64,000 nt of DNA from CAZAMB01 sp964501365 (GTDB taxonomy: Bacteria > Planctomycetota > Phycisphaerae > UBA1845), in the NCBI GenBank assembly GCA_964501365.1, contig CAZCST010000014.1, positions 186,001 through 250,000 of the forward strand, in the 5' to 3' direction. The translations under genes and the position numbers were made by a program. Below the pieces are notes generated by a model that had not been told where the DNA came from, ran no database searches, and was given only the letters and a program-made list of their open reading frames with translations. Position 1 is the first letter of the stretch; each line of letters starts with the position of its first letter. Of the stretch, positions 1-8,591 are shown piece by piece.

Positions 1-2751
1 CTCGACAACGGTTTGACCGTCATCCTTCACGAGGATCACTCACTGCCGGTGGCAGGGGTGAACCTCTGGTATCGTGTGGGATCCAAGGATGAACCGCAGC
101 ACCGAAGTGGATTTGCCCACCTCTTCGAGCATCTGATGTTCATGGGAACCCAGCGCGTTCCCGGCAACAAGTTTGACACCATCATGGAAGGCGGCGGGGG
201 GGCTAACAACGCATCCACGAGTTCCGATCGCACCAACTATTTCTCCTCCGGTCCGGCGGCGTTGCTGCCCACCCTACTCTGGCTTGACGCCGACCGACTT
301 GAAGACCTCGCCCGGACCATGGATCAGGAGAAACTCGACAAGCAGCGGGACGTTGTCCGAAACGAGCGTCGCCAAAGCTATGAAAACCGCCCCTACGGCA
401 AGGCCGAACTGGTGATTCCGGAAATGATGTACCCGCCAGGGCATCCATATCACATTCCGGTCATCGGAACACACGAGGATTTGGAGGCCGCGACCGTTTC
501 CGACGTCAAGGATTTCTTCGGTACGTTTTATCTTCCGACCAATGTAACGCTCAGCGTGGCTGGAGACTTCGATCCCAAGGCCATCAAGCCGCTTATCGCC
601 GATTTATTCGGTGGCATAGCTCAGGGCAAGGTTCCGCAGCGGCGTTCTGCAGATCCCGTCAAGTTGGATGCAGTCAAGCGCGCGACGTTGCATGACAAGG
701 TCCAGTTGCCCATGATCGCCATGGTCTACCACAGTCCGGCCTGGTACGCCGACGGCGATGCCGAAATGAATCTTGCCGCAGCCGTGCTGTCGCGCGGGAA
801 GACCAGCCGGCTCTACAAGCGGTTGGTGTACGACGACAAACTCGCCGCGGAGGTTTCCGCCTATCAGGACTCGTCGCAATTGGGTTCGCTGTTTCGCATC
901 GATGTGCTCGTCAATCCTGGCATCGACCTCGATAAAGTGGAAAAGGCCGTTGACGAGGAGGTCGCACGTCTGACCAACGAAGGTCCCACCGCGAAAGAAC
1001 TGGAAAAGCACAAAGTAGGAATCGAGCTTTCCATGCTCAATGGCCTCCAAAGCGTGGAGGCCAAGGCCGACCAGCTCAATGAATACGATTACGTCTGGGG
1101 CGAACCCAATTCATGCAAGCGGGACTTGGATCGGTATCGCAATGCAAGTGTCGACGGCGTTCGGGATTGGTGTGCCAGGGTATTTACGCAAGACGCTCGC
1201 CTGATCATGCGAGTCCTGCCGGAAGGCCCGGAAAAGACGGAACCGCCCGCTGAAGAAAAACAACAACTGACGGCCACGCCTGCGAAACAAGCCGGTGAAC
1301 AACCACCGGCTAAAGGGCCCGACCGAGCGCCATCACCGCGAGACAAGCAACCCGTAATCGCCGTCGCACCCGCTTTCGAACCTCCTATGCCGGAGACTTT
1401 CAAGTTAAAAAACGGCATTCCCGTGATGCTCTGGACAAGGAAGGAACTTCCGCTCGTATCCATGACGGTGGCGTTCCTTCGCGATGGATTTGTTGTCGGT
1501 GACACGGATCGGGCAGGCGCGATCTGGATGACCGCGGACATGCTCGACGAAGGAACAGTCGACAAGAATGCGCTAGAATATAGCGACGCCATGCAACAGT
1601 TGGGCGCGCGTTTCAACACGTCGGCTGAGCGCGATGTCATTCTTGCGTCGCTGACGGTACTCAGGCGCAACTTTGAGGCGGCGGCCGAATTGGGGATCGA
1701 CTCTTTCCGTCGCAACCGCCTCGACTACAATGATTTCGATCGCGTTAGGAAACTGCACCTCGAAGAGCTTAGACAGGAAGAAGACGAACCAACCGTCGTG
1801 GCGGCTCGAGTAGCCGACGTTGCCTATTATGGAATTGCCCATCGATATGGCTGGCCTCTGCAGGGCACGCTCGACACCATCGCCAAAATGACTTTTGAGG
1901 AAGTTCAACTCCAATACGCCACGATGATTCGACCCCAATACGCGACGGTCATGGTTGCCGGTGATATCACCCGCGAGGAATTGCAGAAATTTCTGGAAGC
2001 CCATCTGGGCACGTGGAATCTTCCCGCACTGAGCAACGCTGAAAAATTGGACATCAAGACTCCCAAACGCGATCACCTCGAAGTGCTGATCGTGGATCGG
2101 CCTGACGCGGTCCAGACGGTGATTGAATTCATCATGCCGGGGCCCACCTATGGCGATGCGAGACGAACGCAGTATTGGCTGCTCAATACCCTGCTGGGAG
2201 GAAGCTTTACAAGCCGGCTCAATCTGAATCTGCGCGAGGAGCACGGATATACGTATGGGGCGCGATCGTCGTTCCGGATGCACAAGGATTCCGGAAACCT
2301 CGTCGCCACGGCGAGCGTTCGTGCCGATGCGACCGGCGAATCGGTATCCGAGTTTCTGCATGAATTCGCACGACTATCCTCCGGAGATGTCAGCGCCGAA
2401 GACGCGTCCAAAGTGCGAGAGACGCTCCGCACGGATCTCATTCAATCGTTCGCGGGGTTGAGTGGGATCCTCCGCCAGGCCCTCGAACGGACGGTGAACA
2501 AACAACCAATGGATTCACTGTTGAGCGACATGCGGTCCATTCAAACGGTTGATCAGGAACAATTGAACGCACTGGCCAAAACCGCCATACCGTTGAACAA
2601 CGGAGTTTTGGTCCTGGTGGGGGATAAGAAGGTGATCCTCAAGGAGCTGTCTGAATTGCAATCCGTCGGGCCTCCCGAGAAAGGTACCACGATTATTTCT
2701 TTGCCAACGCCCATCGAAGTCGATTCCCTTGGAAAACACCTCAGTTCGTGA
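1..2751 (+). CDS. M16 family zinc metallopeptidase (pitrilysin/processing-peptidase type), 5' end outside window
   Basis: The reading frame is open from base 1, so the true start lies upstream; 916 residues are visible. Near visible residues 40-44 is HLFEH, the inverted zinc motif HxxEH of M16 peptidases. A further glutamate region follows about 75 residues later (ENRPYGKAELVIPE). After a Pro/Lys-rich linker a second M16-like domain starts at NGIPVMLWTRKELP and lacks the zinc motif, as in the usual active-plus-inactive two-domain architecture. The family degrades peptides, usually in the periplasm or outside the cell; the signal peptide would be in the missing part. It lies outside the attachment repeats, so it is a host gene. 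The protein call is firm; the substrate is unknown. Confidence 0.93.
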   Translation, partial: LDNGLTVILHEDHSLPVAGVNLWYRVGSKDEPQHRSGFAHLFEHLMFMGTQRVPGNKFDTIMEGGGGANNASTSSDRTNYFSSGPAALLPTLLWLDADRLEDLARTMDQEKLDKQRDVVRNERRQSYENRPYGKAELVIPEMMYPPGHPYHIPVIGTHEDLEAATVSDVKDFFGTFYLPTNVTLSVAGDFDPKAIKPLIADLFGGIAQGKVPQRRSADPVKLDAVKRATLHDKVQLPMIAMVYHSPAWYADGDAEMNLAAAVLSRGKTSRLYKRLVYDDKLAAEVSAYQDSSQLGSLFRIDVLVNPGIDLDKVEKAVDEEVARLTNEGPTAKELEKHKVGIELSMLNGLQSVEAKADQLNEYDYVWGEPNSCKRDLDRYRNASVDGVRDWCARVFTQDARLIMRVLPEGPEKTEPPAEEKQQLTATPAKQAGEQPPAKGPDRAPSPRDKQPVIAVAPAFEPPMPETFKLKNGIPVMLWTRKELPLVSMTVAFLRDGFVVGDTDRAGAIWMTADMLDEGTVDKNALEYSDAMQQLGARFNTSAERDVILASLTVLRRNFEAAAELGIDSFRRNRLDYNDFDRVRKLHLEELRQEEDEPTVVAARVADVAYYGIAHRYGWPLQGTLDTIAKMTFEEVQLQYATMIRPQYATVMVAGDITREELQKFLEAHLGTWNLPALSNAEKLDIKTPKRDHLEVLIVDRPDAVQTVIEFIMPGPTYGDARRTQYWLLNTLLGGSFTSRLNLNLREEHGYTYGARSSFRMHKDSGNLVATASVRADATGESVSEFLHEFARLSSGDVSAEDASKVRETLRTDLIQSFAGLSGILRQALERTVNKQPMDSLLSDMRSIQTVDQEQLNALAKTAIPLNNGVLVLVGDKKVILKELSELQSVGPPEKGTTIISLPTPIEVDSLGKHLSS

Positions 2752-2775
2752 TGGTTTGGTTGATGTCGAACCGAT

Positions 2776-4554
2776 TCATTCGCTGAGCGAATAACCATTT
2801 TGGATCGCCAGGGTGCGAAGGGCCGGGATGCCCAGCAAGTCCTTGAGCATGGCCTTGGACATCTGTTCCCACACATCCTCCGGCAGAACCGCGCGAGCTG
2901 CCGGATTGGAGTCGTCGGAATCGGTGAGCAAACCCAGCATGGATGCGAGACCGGAGAGCGGATAGACCGGCCCCGGCGCCCAGCCGTCGCCATCCTTGTC
3001 CCAGTAGGGATCCGTCTGTGAAATCGTGTCCAAGTCGTAAAGCGGAGCGGCCAGACCCAATTGCGAATTGAGCTGTGTGATCAGGAAATTGGCGATGAAC
3101 GCCTGCCCCGTGTAACCCGGATGAACGCCATCCAGCGTGAATGCGCCGCCGCGAGTCCATTTGCGCGTGATCGTACGTCCGCCAACCGTGATGTTGGATT
3201 GGCCCGTCAAGGCGTCATTGAGAAGGTTCCCCGTGTCAATCAAGTGCACATGTGGGCCGCCTGAATTCGCTGCATCTGTGATGAATGCGTTAAATGCATT
3301 GATTCGACCGGCAATGTATTGGTGTTCCGAATAGGAAAGGACCAGTCCATCTCGCTGCACACCATTGGTTTCCAAAACACCATTGACATAATCCACGGAA
3401 TATCCGCTGTTCAGAAGCATGTACATCAGACCAAAGGTGAATATGGAAATACGGTCACCCTGCGTGGGGTCCGTTATAGGCTGGCCATCCGGAGCAACGC
3501 GGGCGAAACTTGCCGGCACAGAGTATGCGGGATTTAACTGCCGCAAATAGAACTCAATATCTTCGGAATCAAACAAATATCCGATCGAACTGTAGTAGGG
3601 GAGCGTCAGCAAGAACAGTTCCATGCGACCAGCCTGCAAGGCACTTTGAGTCTCGCCGTCGAGCTTCTCTAAGAGGTGGGCAAATTGAACGGCGAAATCT
3701 TGAAAATCCGTCATATTTCTGTCGATTGCGGCCTGCGTATAGGAATCATAGGAAATGATGCCCAATCCCGGTGCGGCGCCGAGCAGGAATCGAAGCAGGG
3801 GCGTCACCTCGTCTTCGATCAAATCAGCAGGCACGGGAATGAACATGGGGTTGTCACCACCCGATCCCAGGGCTGCCGTGCTTACGTCGTTGTTGCCCGC
3901 CCATAAGACGACCGCCGCCTTGTTGGATGAACCCGGCGGGGCATACTCATTCACAAGCCAGATGGCCGAGTCAATCTGTGAAACCGGATCGCCGACTTTC
4001 AGATTGATCGGATACAGGACCTTGTCATACTTGTCGTCGAGCCGCCGGGCGAGGCGCACGTCGCAAAGATAGCCGTCGGATACGAACGACTCCTCAGCGC
4101 CCACGCGCTTGTAGTACTCGATTCCCTCCATGGAAAAGATGTCCGCGCCGTCCACCCCGAGATTCGTAGGGATTTGTCGTGGAGCGATGCGCTGTCCGGA
4201 CTGATCGAAGAGCGGCTGCGAAAAGTGAATCGGAGTTGCCTGTCGCAACGAGTCCGCGACAAGCTGAAGATAGGCGTGCAATGTGTTGATGTCATTATTC
4301 GTGGCGTCCATCGTGCCGTGCGTCAAACTGTCGCCGATGCCAATCAGCATTGTGAATGGCTCGTCACCTGCGGATGCCGGTGCCTTTGAGGTGCTTTTTG
4401 TGTCAACTTCCTGCGTTCGCACCTCGACGCTCGCTCCAATCGACCGACTTGCTTGTGTCGATGGCTCAGCGGCAATGGCACTCATGGCCCAAGAAACGGA
4501 AACCAGGGGCGCAATATAGGAGACGATTTTTTTCACGAAGATGGCTGGGGTCAT
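2776..4554 (-). CDS. Secreted GDSL/SGNH-family hydrolase
   Basis: 592 residues from the ATG at 4554, preceded by GAGGG. Translation from here gives a typical signal peptide (basic MTPAIFVKK, hydrophobic stretch, cleavage near AIAA). SGNH landmarks are visible: GDSLTHG with the nucleophile serine near residue 76, WAGNNDVS (block III Asn) and DGVHPGYTG (the DxxH of block V). The family hydrolyses ester bonds of lipids or carbohydrates. The C-terminus carries a short Asp-rich DKDGDGW segment typical of calcium-binding tails. It ends 25 bp from the M16 gene and is convergent with it. Host gene; exact substrate unknown. Confidence 0.88.
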   Translation of the reverse strand: MTPAIFVKKIVSYIAPLVSVSWAMSAIAAEPSTQASRSIGASVEVRTQEVDTKSTSKAPASAGDEPFTMLIGIGDSLTHGTMDATNNDINTLHAYLQLVADSLRQATPIHFSQPLFDQSGQRIAPRQIPTNLGVDGADIFSMEGIEYYKRVGAEESFVSDGYLCDVRLARRLDDKYDKVLYPINLKVGDPVSQIDSAIWLVNEYAPPGSSNKAAVVLWAGNNDVSTAALGSGGDNPMFIPVPADLIEDEVTPLLRFLLGAAPGLGIISYDSYTQAAIDRNMTDFQDFAVQFAHLLEKLDGETQSALQAGRMELFLLTLPYYSSIGYLFDSEDIEFYLRQLNPAYSVPASFARVAPDGQPITDPTQGDRISIFTFGLMYMLLNSGYSVDYVNGVLETNGVQRDGLVLSYSEHQYIAGRINAFNAFITDAANSGGPHVHLIDTGNLLNDALTGQSNITVGGRTITRKWTRGGAFTLDGVHPGYTGQAFIANFLITQLNSQLGLAAPLYDLDTISQTDPYWDKDGDGWAPGPVYPLSGLASMLGLLTDSDDSNPAARAVLPEDVWEQMSKAMLKDLLGIPALRTLAIQNGYSLSE

Positions 4555-4841
4555 GGAACGCCCTCGAAACTGACACGTATGCGAGTCAAACCAATAGACT
4601 GCCAAGCTTCCATCCTACCTTTCGAGCAACCCCAAAAGAAACAAATTTAAGATTGGCACATACGGGGCTTGATTTGTGGCCGGCACCGTTGCCCGGGAAT
4701 CGGAGGTTCTATACTTGAACTGTGAGTCGACATAACGCGCATCCCGTGGAAGAAGAACGGAGAATCGCTTGAATTGGCGATCACATCGGGGCGGTAGAAT
4801 CATTGGGTCAAGAAACTCAGGACTAACCCGCCCCACCACAA
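4555..4841. other. Host noncoding region between the GDSL gene and the left attachment site
   Basis: No convincing gene. The region should hold the promoter of the GDSL hydrolase reading leftward, but I see no strong -35/-10 pair. An 86-codon minus-strand open frame across 4615-4875 lacks a good ribosome binding site and crosses the phage-host junction, so it is not called. Confidence 0.4.
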
Positions 4842-4869
4842 ACGCAACATAACATACAGTGCCACAGCC
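4842..4869 (-). other. Left attachment site (attL): XerD-like arm and core, degenerate XerC arm
   Basis: On the minus strand the site reads arm GGCTGTGGCAC, core TGTATG (4853-4858), arm TTATGTTGCGT (4842-4852). The core and the TTATGT-type arm are identical to the right-end site. The other arm has no similarity to a Xer arm. This is what is expected if the phage attP supplies a divergent XerC arm and the chromosome kept its XerD arm on this side. Based on comparison with known dif sites; not tested. Confidence 0.75.
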
Positions 4870-4938
4870 TGACACTGTACTCCCATAATTGCATCATTCC
4901 GAACCTGTAAATCAAGGTCTTTTCAGCACGGAGGCTGA

Positions 4939-5043
4939 ATGGCTCGTATCTCAGAAATCCTGAAGTACATAGTTGTCGTCGTTTTCATTCTCACGCTCGG
5001 AATCGCAACCGCGATCCTCGATGGGGTCGCATTGTCTCAGTAG
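4939..5043 (+). CDS. Tiny membrane protein, 34 aa
   Basis: ATG at 4939 with GGAGG four to five bases upstream. It encodes a short polar N-terminus followed by one strongly hydrophobic segment (YIVVVVFILTLGIATAIL), so it is probably a single-pass membrane peptide. It is the first gene inside the left attachment site. Function unknown. The clear Shine-Dalgarno and coherent transmembrane segment support it despite its size. Confidence 0.5.
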   Translation: MARISEILKYIVVVVFILTLGIATAILDGVALSQ

Positions 5044-5054
5044 GGCAATTGGGT

Positions 5055-5192
5055 ATGGCGAAGAGACTTCTTGACGCCGCAGCGGCAGCAATCAGGGCGG
5101 CGAATCTCGTGTTTTGGTATCAGCTCGCGGCGGCGCAGCGGATGGAAAAGATCAAGAAGCGCGTCGCGGAACTGGAAAAGAAGCAAACATAG
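5055..5192 (+). CDS. Small basic/Ala-rich protein, 45 aa
   Basis: Starts 11 bp after the preceding tiny gene. It encodes MAKRLLDAAAAAIRAANLVFW followed by a basic, probably helical tail (MEKIKKRVAELEKKQ). It could be an amphipathic membrane-associated or coiled-coil peptide. The ribosome binding site is weak (GGGCAATTGGGT). Coupling to the preceding gene supports it, but it remains a hypothetical protein. Confidence 0.4.
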   Translation: MAKRLLDAAAAAIRAANLVFWYQLAAAQRMEKIKKRVAELEKKQT

Positions 5193-5233
5193 TCCGCATC
5201 ATGGGCCATTAGACAGGCTAATATAAAACGTGC

Positions 5234-5260
5234 CCGTCCCGCTTGTTGCCGGGCGGTTTT
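5234..5260 (+). terminator. Rho-independent-type terminator after the first two small genes
   Basis: A GC-rich stem (CCG, bulged T, CCCG paired with CGGGCGG) with an 8-nt loop is followed by TTTT. It directly precedes the tRNA-like RNA at 5260-5367, whose 5' arm begins at the last T. Confidence 0.5.
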
Positions 5261-5367
5261 GAGCGAGCGGGCGGAGTGGGATGCCGCTGTCAGTGGCCGC
5301 CTACCGAATCGCAAGATTCATTAGGCTGCTGTGACCGCACGACGAGGTTCGAATCCTCGATCGCTCA
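5260..5367 (+). ncRNA. tRNA-like structured RNA of unknown type
   Basis: A 7-bp closing stem (TGAGCGA 5260-5266 with TCGCTCA 5361-5367) encloses three hairpins. The first is D-arm-like (GCGG 5267-5270 with CCGC 5284-5287, loop containing AGTGGG). The second is a long irregular hairpin, 5289-5335: GTCA/TGAC, GCCTA/TAGGC and GAATC/GATTC capped by a GCAA tetraloop. The third is a perfect T-arm (CGAGG, TTCGAAT, CCTCG; 5343-5359). The T-arm sequence is canonical for tRNA. However, the central arm is far too long and has no 7-nt anticodon loop, so this is not a normal tRNA. It may be a degenerate tRNA, a tRNA mimic or a regulatory RNA. Confidence 0.45.
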
Positions 5368-5476
5368 TTGGCGCGGAGTAGAGGGAGCAGCAAGGGGCAC
5401 GGATGCCAACGCGCCTTTGACACAGACAAACTTAGTAGTCGCCGGGCAACACGGTCAAGGGTTTTGGAGAAATATA

Positions 5477-6388
5477 ATGGCAAAGAAATCGGCAATCGAA
5501 GTCCCATACGATTTCACGCTCATCGCCGGAGCCGGTCAGTGCGAGAACAAGCAGGCTTGCTGGATGAGCGCCTACAAGCACTTCGTTGAGAACAAGGAAT
5601 GGGGCGACGAACCGAAAACCGTCTCGCCCGTAATTCGGTCGCTGTGCATCGGCTTTAACGACTCCGCCTCGCAGTCGCTGCGTGACAAGATTGTCCGAAA
5701 TCAAAAACTATTTCTCGCCCCACTCGGAACCGCGACGAACGACGCCGACGATCGGACCCGCGCATTCATGTGTGCTGATTGGGCTGTGCGTGTTGCTGCG
5801 GTCCACGCGCTTCGCTCCGCAAAACTGGACGAATACGCTGAAAAGTTGGCTGCACTCAAGCCGGTGGTTGATGCTGAAACCAGTTATGCGGCCAGTGCGG
5901 CCAGTGATGCGGCCCGTGATGCGGCCCGTGCGGCCAGTGATGCGGCCCGTGATGCGGCCCGTGCGGCCAGTGCGGCCAGTGATGCGGCCCGTGCGGATAG
6001 TTATGCGGCCCGTGATGCGGCCCGTGATGCGGCCCGTGCGGCCAGTGCGGCCAGTGATGCGGCCAGTGATGCGGCCAGTGATGCGGCCAGTGGTGCGGCC
6101 AGTGATGCGGCCAGTGCGGCCAGTGATGCGGCCAGTGATGCGGCCAGTGATGCGGCCAGTGATGCGGCCAGTGATGCGGCCAGTGGTGCGGCCAGTGATG
6201 CGGCCAGTGCGGCCAGTGATGCGGCCAGTGATGCGGCCAGTGGTGCGGCCAGTGCGGCCAAGGACAAATTCCTAGAAGAACACTACCTCCCGCTGATCCT
6301 GAAATGTTGCGCCGTCGGCCGGAAAAAGAAAATCAAAATCGAACCGTGCCGCATGAAGGCGCTGAAGATGTTTTGCAAGGTCAAGTAG
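5477..6388 (+). CDS. Protein with long Ala/Ser/Asp/Arg low-complexity repeat
   Basis: 303 residues from ATG 5477, preceded by GGAGA at good spacing; the open frame upstream would read through the structured RNA and is rejected. The N-terminal 130 residues are an ordinary acidic/basic domain (MAKKSAIEVPYDFTLIAGAG, later CADWAVRVAAVHAL). Residues of about 138-261 are units of AAS, DAAS and DAAR. The last 40 residues are unique again (KFLEEHYLPLILKCCAV, then a basic tail). The layout, a CADWAVR-like N-part followed by an Ala-rich repeat, resembles proteins annotated as putative immunity (Imm-5-like) proteins, but this is a weak resemblance. The repeat is probably helical. Function unknown. Confidence 0.75.
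   Translation: MAKKSAIEVPYDFTLIAGAGQCENKQACWMSAYKHFVENKEWGDEPKTVSPVIRSLCIGFNDSASQSLRDKIVRNQKLFLAPLGTATNDADDRTRAFMCADWAVRVAAVHALRSAKLDEYAEKLAALKPVVDAETSYAASAASDAARDAARAASDAARDAARAASAASDAARADSYAARDAARDAARAASAASDAASDAASDAASGAASDAASAASDAASDAASDAASDAASDAASGAASDAASAASDAASDAASGAASAAKDKFLEEHYLPLILKCCAVGRKKKIKIEPCRMKALKMFCKVK
5888..6258 (+). repeat. In-frame tandem repeat of 9- and 12-bp units inside a coding gene
   Basis: Units are GCGGCCAGT (9 bp, Ala-Ala-Ser) and GATGCGGCCAGT (12 bp, Asp-Ala-Ala-Ser), with variants where AGT is CGT (Arg) or GGT (Gly). All units are multiples of three, so expansion or contraction keeps the frame. CGT-type variants cluster in the first half. The periodicity also leaves the other frames open, giving spurious ORFs. 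Confidence 0.95.
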
Positions 6389-6408
6389 TCGCCGACAGGA
6401 GGCCACGA

Positions 6409-6618
6409 ATGGAATGGCACAACGAACACCAACGCGAAACCCACTATCGCAAGCAACGACTCAAGGCTCAGTTTCACGCAGGGAATCTGGACGCCGGCAA
6501 CCCGCCCCTGATGGACGGCGACGCTTATGACCACTTGCTCCACGACATTCAGCAGCGACAGGAAGACAACCAACCACGAACCGGAGAGCGAATCAATGAC
6601 AACAAGCGCAATCACTAA
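6409..6618 (+). CDS. Small hydrophilic phage protein, 69 aa
   Basis: ATG 6409 lies behind an AGGAGG ribosome binding site, 21 bp after the repeat-protein gene. It is rich in His, Gln, Asn and Arg (MEWHNEHQRETHYRKQ at the start). No domain recognised. It overlaps the start of the next gene by 23 bp, which suggests co-transcription and translational coupling. Confidence 0.6.
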   Translation: MEWHNEHQRETHYRKQRLKAQFHAGNLDAGNPPLMDGDAYDHLLHDIQQRQEDNQPRTGERINDNKRNH

Positions 6619-7948
6619 GCAGCCCGTCGTCACGAAACCACAGCTCGTGAAGCCCGCAGCCAGCGGCAAGGCGGTGATCGCACTCATGCCGCCAGACAAA
6701 GAGGGCGGTCCGCCAGTCAATTGCATCGTGCGGTACACCGCATCGGGTGCGCTCCGCGCCGTGTCTGTTCCCATGCGGATGGACCCATCCAAAGGGGAGA
6801 CCTTCGGATTGTCCGCCAAGGTGGGTGACGATTGGACAACGGTTCATTCGCTCACCGCCCTTGCCTACGACAAGCTGAACACAGTCGCCGGCGTGACATT
6901 CTTTACGCTGCCCGAGCGACTGATCGACAACGATGGCAAAGAGCGGCCGAACCCTTGGATTGAGCAGGACAAGCACGGCGCGATCCACTTTGTTCGCGTG
7001 GCCCAGGTGGGATTCGGGCGATCGGCAACCGGCAACCTCGTGGCCCATGCCCTGTCGGTGACGTTCGACTTGCGGACCTATCTGGCTCAGGACTTATGGT
7101 CCAAGTGGCAGGGCAAGAAGGGGTACGACGGCGGACGAGACAAGACCAGGGCCAAGGCCGCGGTCGCTTCCAAAGAATGGGGCGTTCTCACTCCGCAGTC
7201 GCAGGAGAAAGCGCCCAACGAGACGCATACGCTTCCCTTCCACATCCCCGCGGGCGTCATCCTGTGGTGCGACTACACCCATCCCGAAGTGCAGAACATC
7301 ATCGGCGAGCACATCAACCGGCAAAAGTTTGCCGAGCGTAACGCCATCACGATCTGCCGCCGCAACATCCTCAAGAAAATCTTCGGCGTTTCCCGCCTCG
7401 ACAAGACCATGACGGTGCAGGTGACGGGCTTCATCCAGGAGGACCGCGACTTGGTTGCGATGGGTCGTGCCGTAGCCGCCGCGCAGGCTGGCGACATCGT
7501 GATCGACGGCGAGCAGATCAAGATCGAGAAGGAAGACATGGGCGTGGTCAGCGAGCAGGAGGTAGACGAATCGCTGGCCGGCGAAGACGACGAAGATGCA
7601 GACCGCAGCGATGGGCCGGTGCTCGACGAGGAACCGGGAACGGTTGCGCCGTCAGCGCCACCGCCTGTCACCGAAGACCCGGCCAAGGCGGCGGCTCGTG
7701 CGAAACTCCGCAAGCTGATCGACGCACTCGGTGACGCAGCGTGGGTTGTGCTCGGCAATGCGGGCATCGGCGACATGGCGGAGATCGGGCGGCTCGGCAA
7801 CGTCGAGTACATGAATGAGCTGATCGCATCGCTGGAAAAAGAACAACTCGCACAGACCCAGGCGAAGGCGGCGTCGAAGACTTCGACCGCCAGCAAGCCG
7901 AAGGACAAGCTGTTCGAGGAACCGAAGAAGCCACAAGGGCCAATCTAA
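6596..7948 (+). CDS. Phage protein of unknown function, possible DNA recombination/annealing protein
   Basis: 450 residues. ATG 6596 is chosen because a GGAGAG motif precedes it; the upstream in-frame ATG falls in the preceding gene. The first 290 residues form one folded region (for example KAVIALMPPDKEGGPPVNCI and later HINRQKFAERNAITICRRNI). A strongly acidic linker (SLAGEDDEDADRSD) and a Pro/Thr stretch follow, then a C-terminal helical region ending in a Lys/Ser/Ala tail. It lies upstream of an SbcC-like ATPase, helicase and resolvase, a typical position for a single-strand annealing or ssDNA-binding protein. I see no diagnostic RecT or Erf motif, so this role is only contextual. Confidence 0.7.
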   Translation: MTTSAITKQPVVTKPQLVKPAASGKAVIALMPPDKEGGPPVNCIVRYTASGALRAVSVPMRMDPSKGETFGLSAKVGDDWTTVHSLTALAYDKLNTVAGVTFFTLPERLIDNDGKERPNPWIEQDKHGAIHFVRVAQVGFGRSATGNLVAHALSVTFDLRTYLAQDLWSKWQGKKGYDGGRDKTRAKAAVASKEWGVLTPQSQEKAPNETHTLPFHIPAGVILWCDYTHPEVQNIIGEHINRQKFAERNAITICRRNILKKIFGVSRLDKTMTVQVTGFIQEDRDLVAMGRAVAAAQAGDIVIDGEQIKIEKEDMGVVSEQEVDESLAGEDDEDADRSDGPVLDEEPGTVAPSAPPPVTEDPAKAAARAKLRKLIDALGDAAWVVLGNAGIGDMAEIGRLGNVEYMNELIASLEKEQLAQTQAKAASKTSTASKPKDKLFEEPKKPQGPI

Positions 7949-8063
7949 AACCCTTTTTACGAGAGCGACACCTGCACCGGTGCCGTCTTCCAGTGACGGC
8001 GACTCGCGGAGTGCGAAGCGGATTGGACGCAATGTTTCGCGTGATGATCGTAGTGGTGTGACA

Positions 8064-8087
8064 CCCCGGAGAGACGGGGGCGTTTTT
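8064..8087 (+). terminator. Hairpin CCCCG-GAGAGA-CGGGG with T-tract
   Basis: A 5-bp GC stem with a GAGAGA loop is followed by CGTTTTT, a plausible Rho-independent terminator between 6596-7948 and the next operon. The same loop and nearly the same stem recur at 20375-20396. Confidence 0.6.
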
Positions 8088-8118
8088 AGGGAATTTATTC
8101 AGCGAAGGATCGCAGCCC

Positions 8119-8343
8119 ATGAAAGTCGTATCTCCCAACGGGAAGGTCCACCTAGCCAGTGCCGAGACTCGCGTGACGTCGAAGAAGCGCGACGAGAAGA
8201 CCGGCAATTTCATCAAACAACCCAAGCGTTATGACGGATACGTCCGCAAAGAATGCGACGGCCAATGGCTGTCGGACACTCGCCGCGTACCCAATAGCGC
8301 CCGTGTCACATGCCCGGCGTGCCAACGAAAGGAAGATCATTAA
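8119..8343 (+). CDS. Small phage protein with C-terminal CPAC motif, 74 aa
   Basis: Basic protein, starting MKVVSPNGKVHLASAETRV, with a terminal CPAC pair (ARVTCPACQRKEDH) and another Cys near residue 45 that could bind a metal. Its stop overlaps the ATG of the next gene (TAATG), so translation is probably coupled. No family recognised. Confidence 0.6.
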   Translation: MKVVSPNGKVHLASAETRVTSKKRDEKTGNFIKQPKRYDGYVRKECDGQWLSDTRRVPNSARVTCPACQRKEDH

Positions 8344-8591
8344 TGGAATTCACAGAAATTTTTCTTGGTAACGACCAGCTTTATGACGAACGAGTCCACT
8401 CTGGCCTAGCGGAGTATGGCGATCTTGAAATTATCACCAAAGACAAAGTGACCGTGGAAGGCAATCCGGGTGTTTGTCTGTCATTCACGGTAGACGTCAA
8501 TGGCGAACGTAAGCGGGTCCAGTGTGTCACCACGGTCAAGTTATTTATGACGGCAGCGGCCGCAATGCGCGGCAGGTATGGAGGATTCTAA
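8343..8591 (+). CDS. Conserved small phage protein, 82 aa (paralogue of 17421-17669)
   Basis: Overlaps both neighbours by one base (TAATG at each junction), locking it between the CPAC protein and the SbcC-like ATPase. It shares a co-linear sequence with the 82-aa protein at 17421: EIFLGNDQLYD versus EIFLGNDAMYD, EYGD.. IITKD, GGNPGVC.SF and the end MRGRYG. Function unknown. The conservation of two copies shows it is a genuine gene under selection. Confidence 0.8.
   Translation: MEFTEIFLGNDQLYDERVHSGLAEYGDLEIITKDKVTVEGNPGVCLSFTVDVNGERKRVQCVTTVKLFMTAAAAMRGRYGGF

Noticed and set aside
4615..4875. 86-codon minus-strand ORF across the left junction
   Set aside because: It spans the phage-host junction and has no ribosome binding site.
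5260..5367. Ordinary tRNA gene
   Set aside because: T-arm and closing stem fit, but there is no 7-nt anticodon loop and the molecule is about 108 nt long.
5243..5476. N-terminal extension of the repeat protein to an ATG/alternative start at 5243
   Set aside because: It would translate the tRNA-like RNA and lacks a ribosome binding site, while ATG 5477 has GGAGA at correct spacing.
5888..6258. CRISPR array
   Set aside because: Units are short, contiguous and without spacers; it is an in-frame coding repeat.
6001..6267. Minus-strand Ala/Ser/Leu ORF over the tandem repeat
   Set aside because: All frames are open because the repeat unit has no stops in any frame; no start signal.
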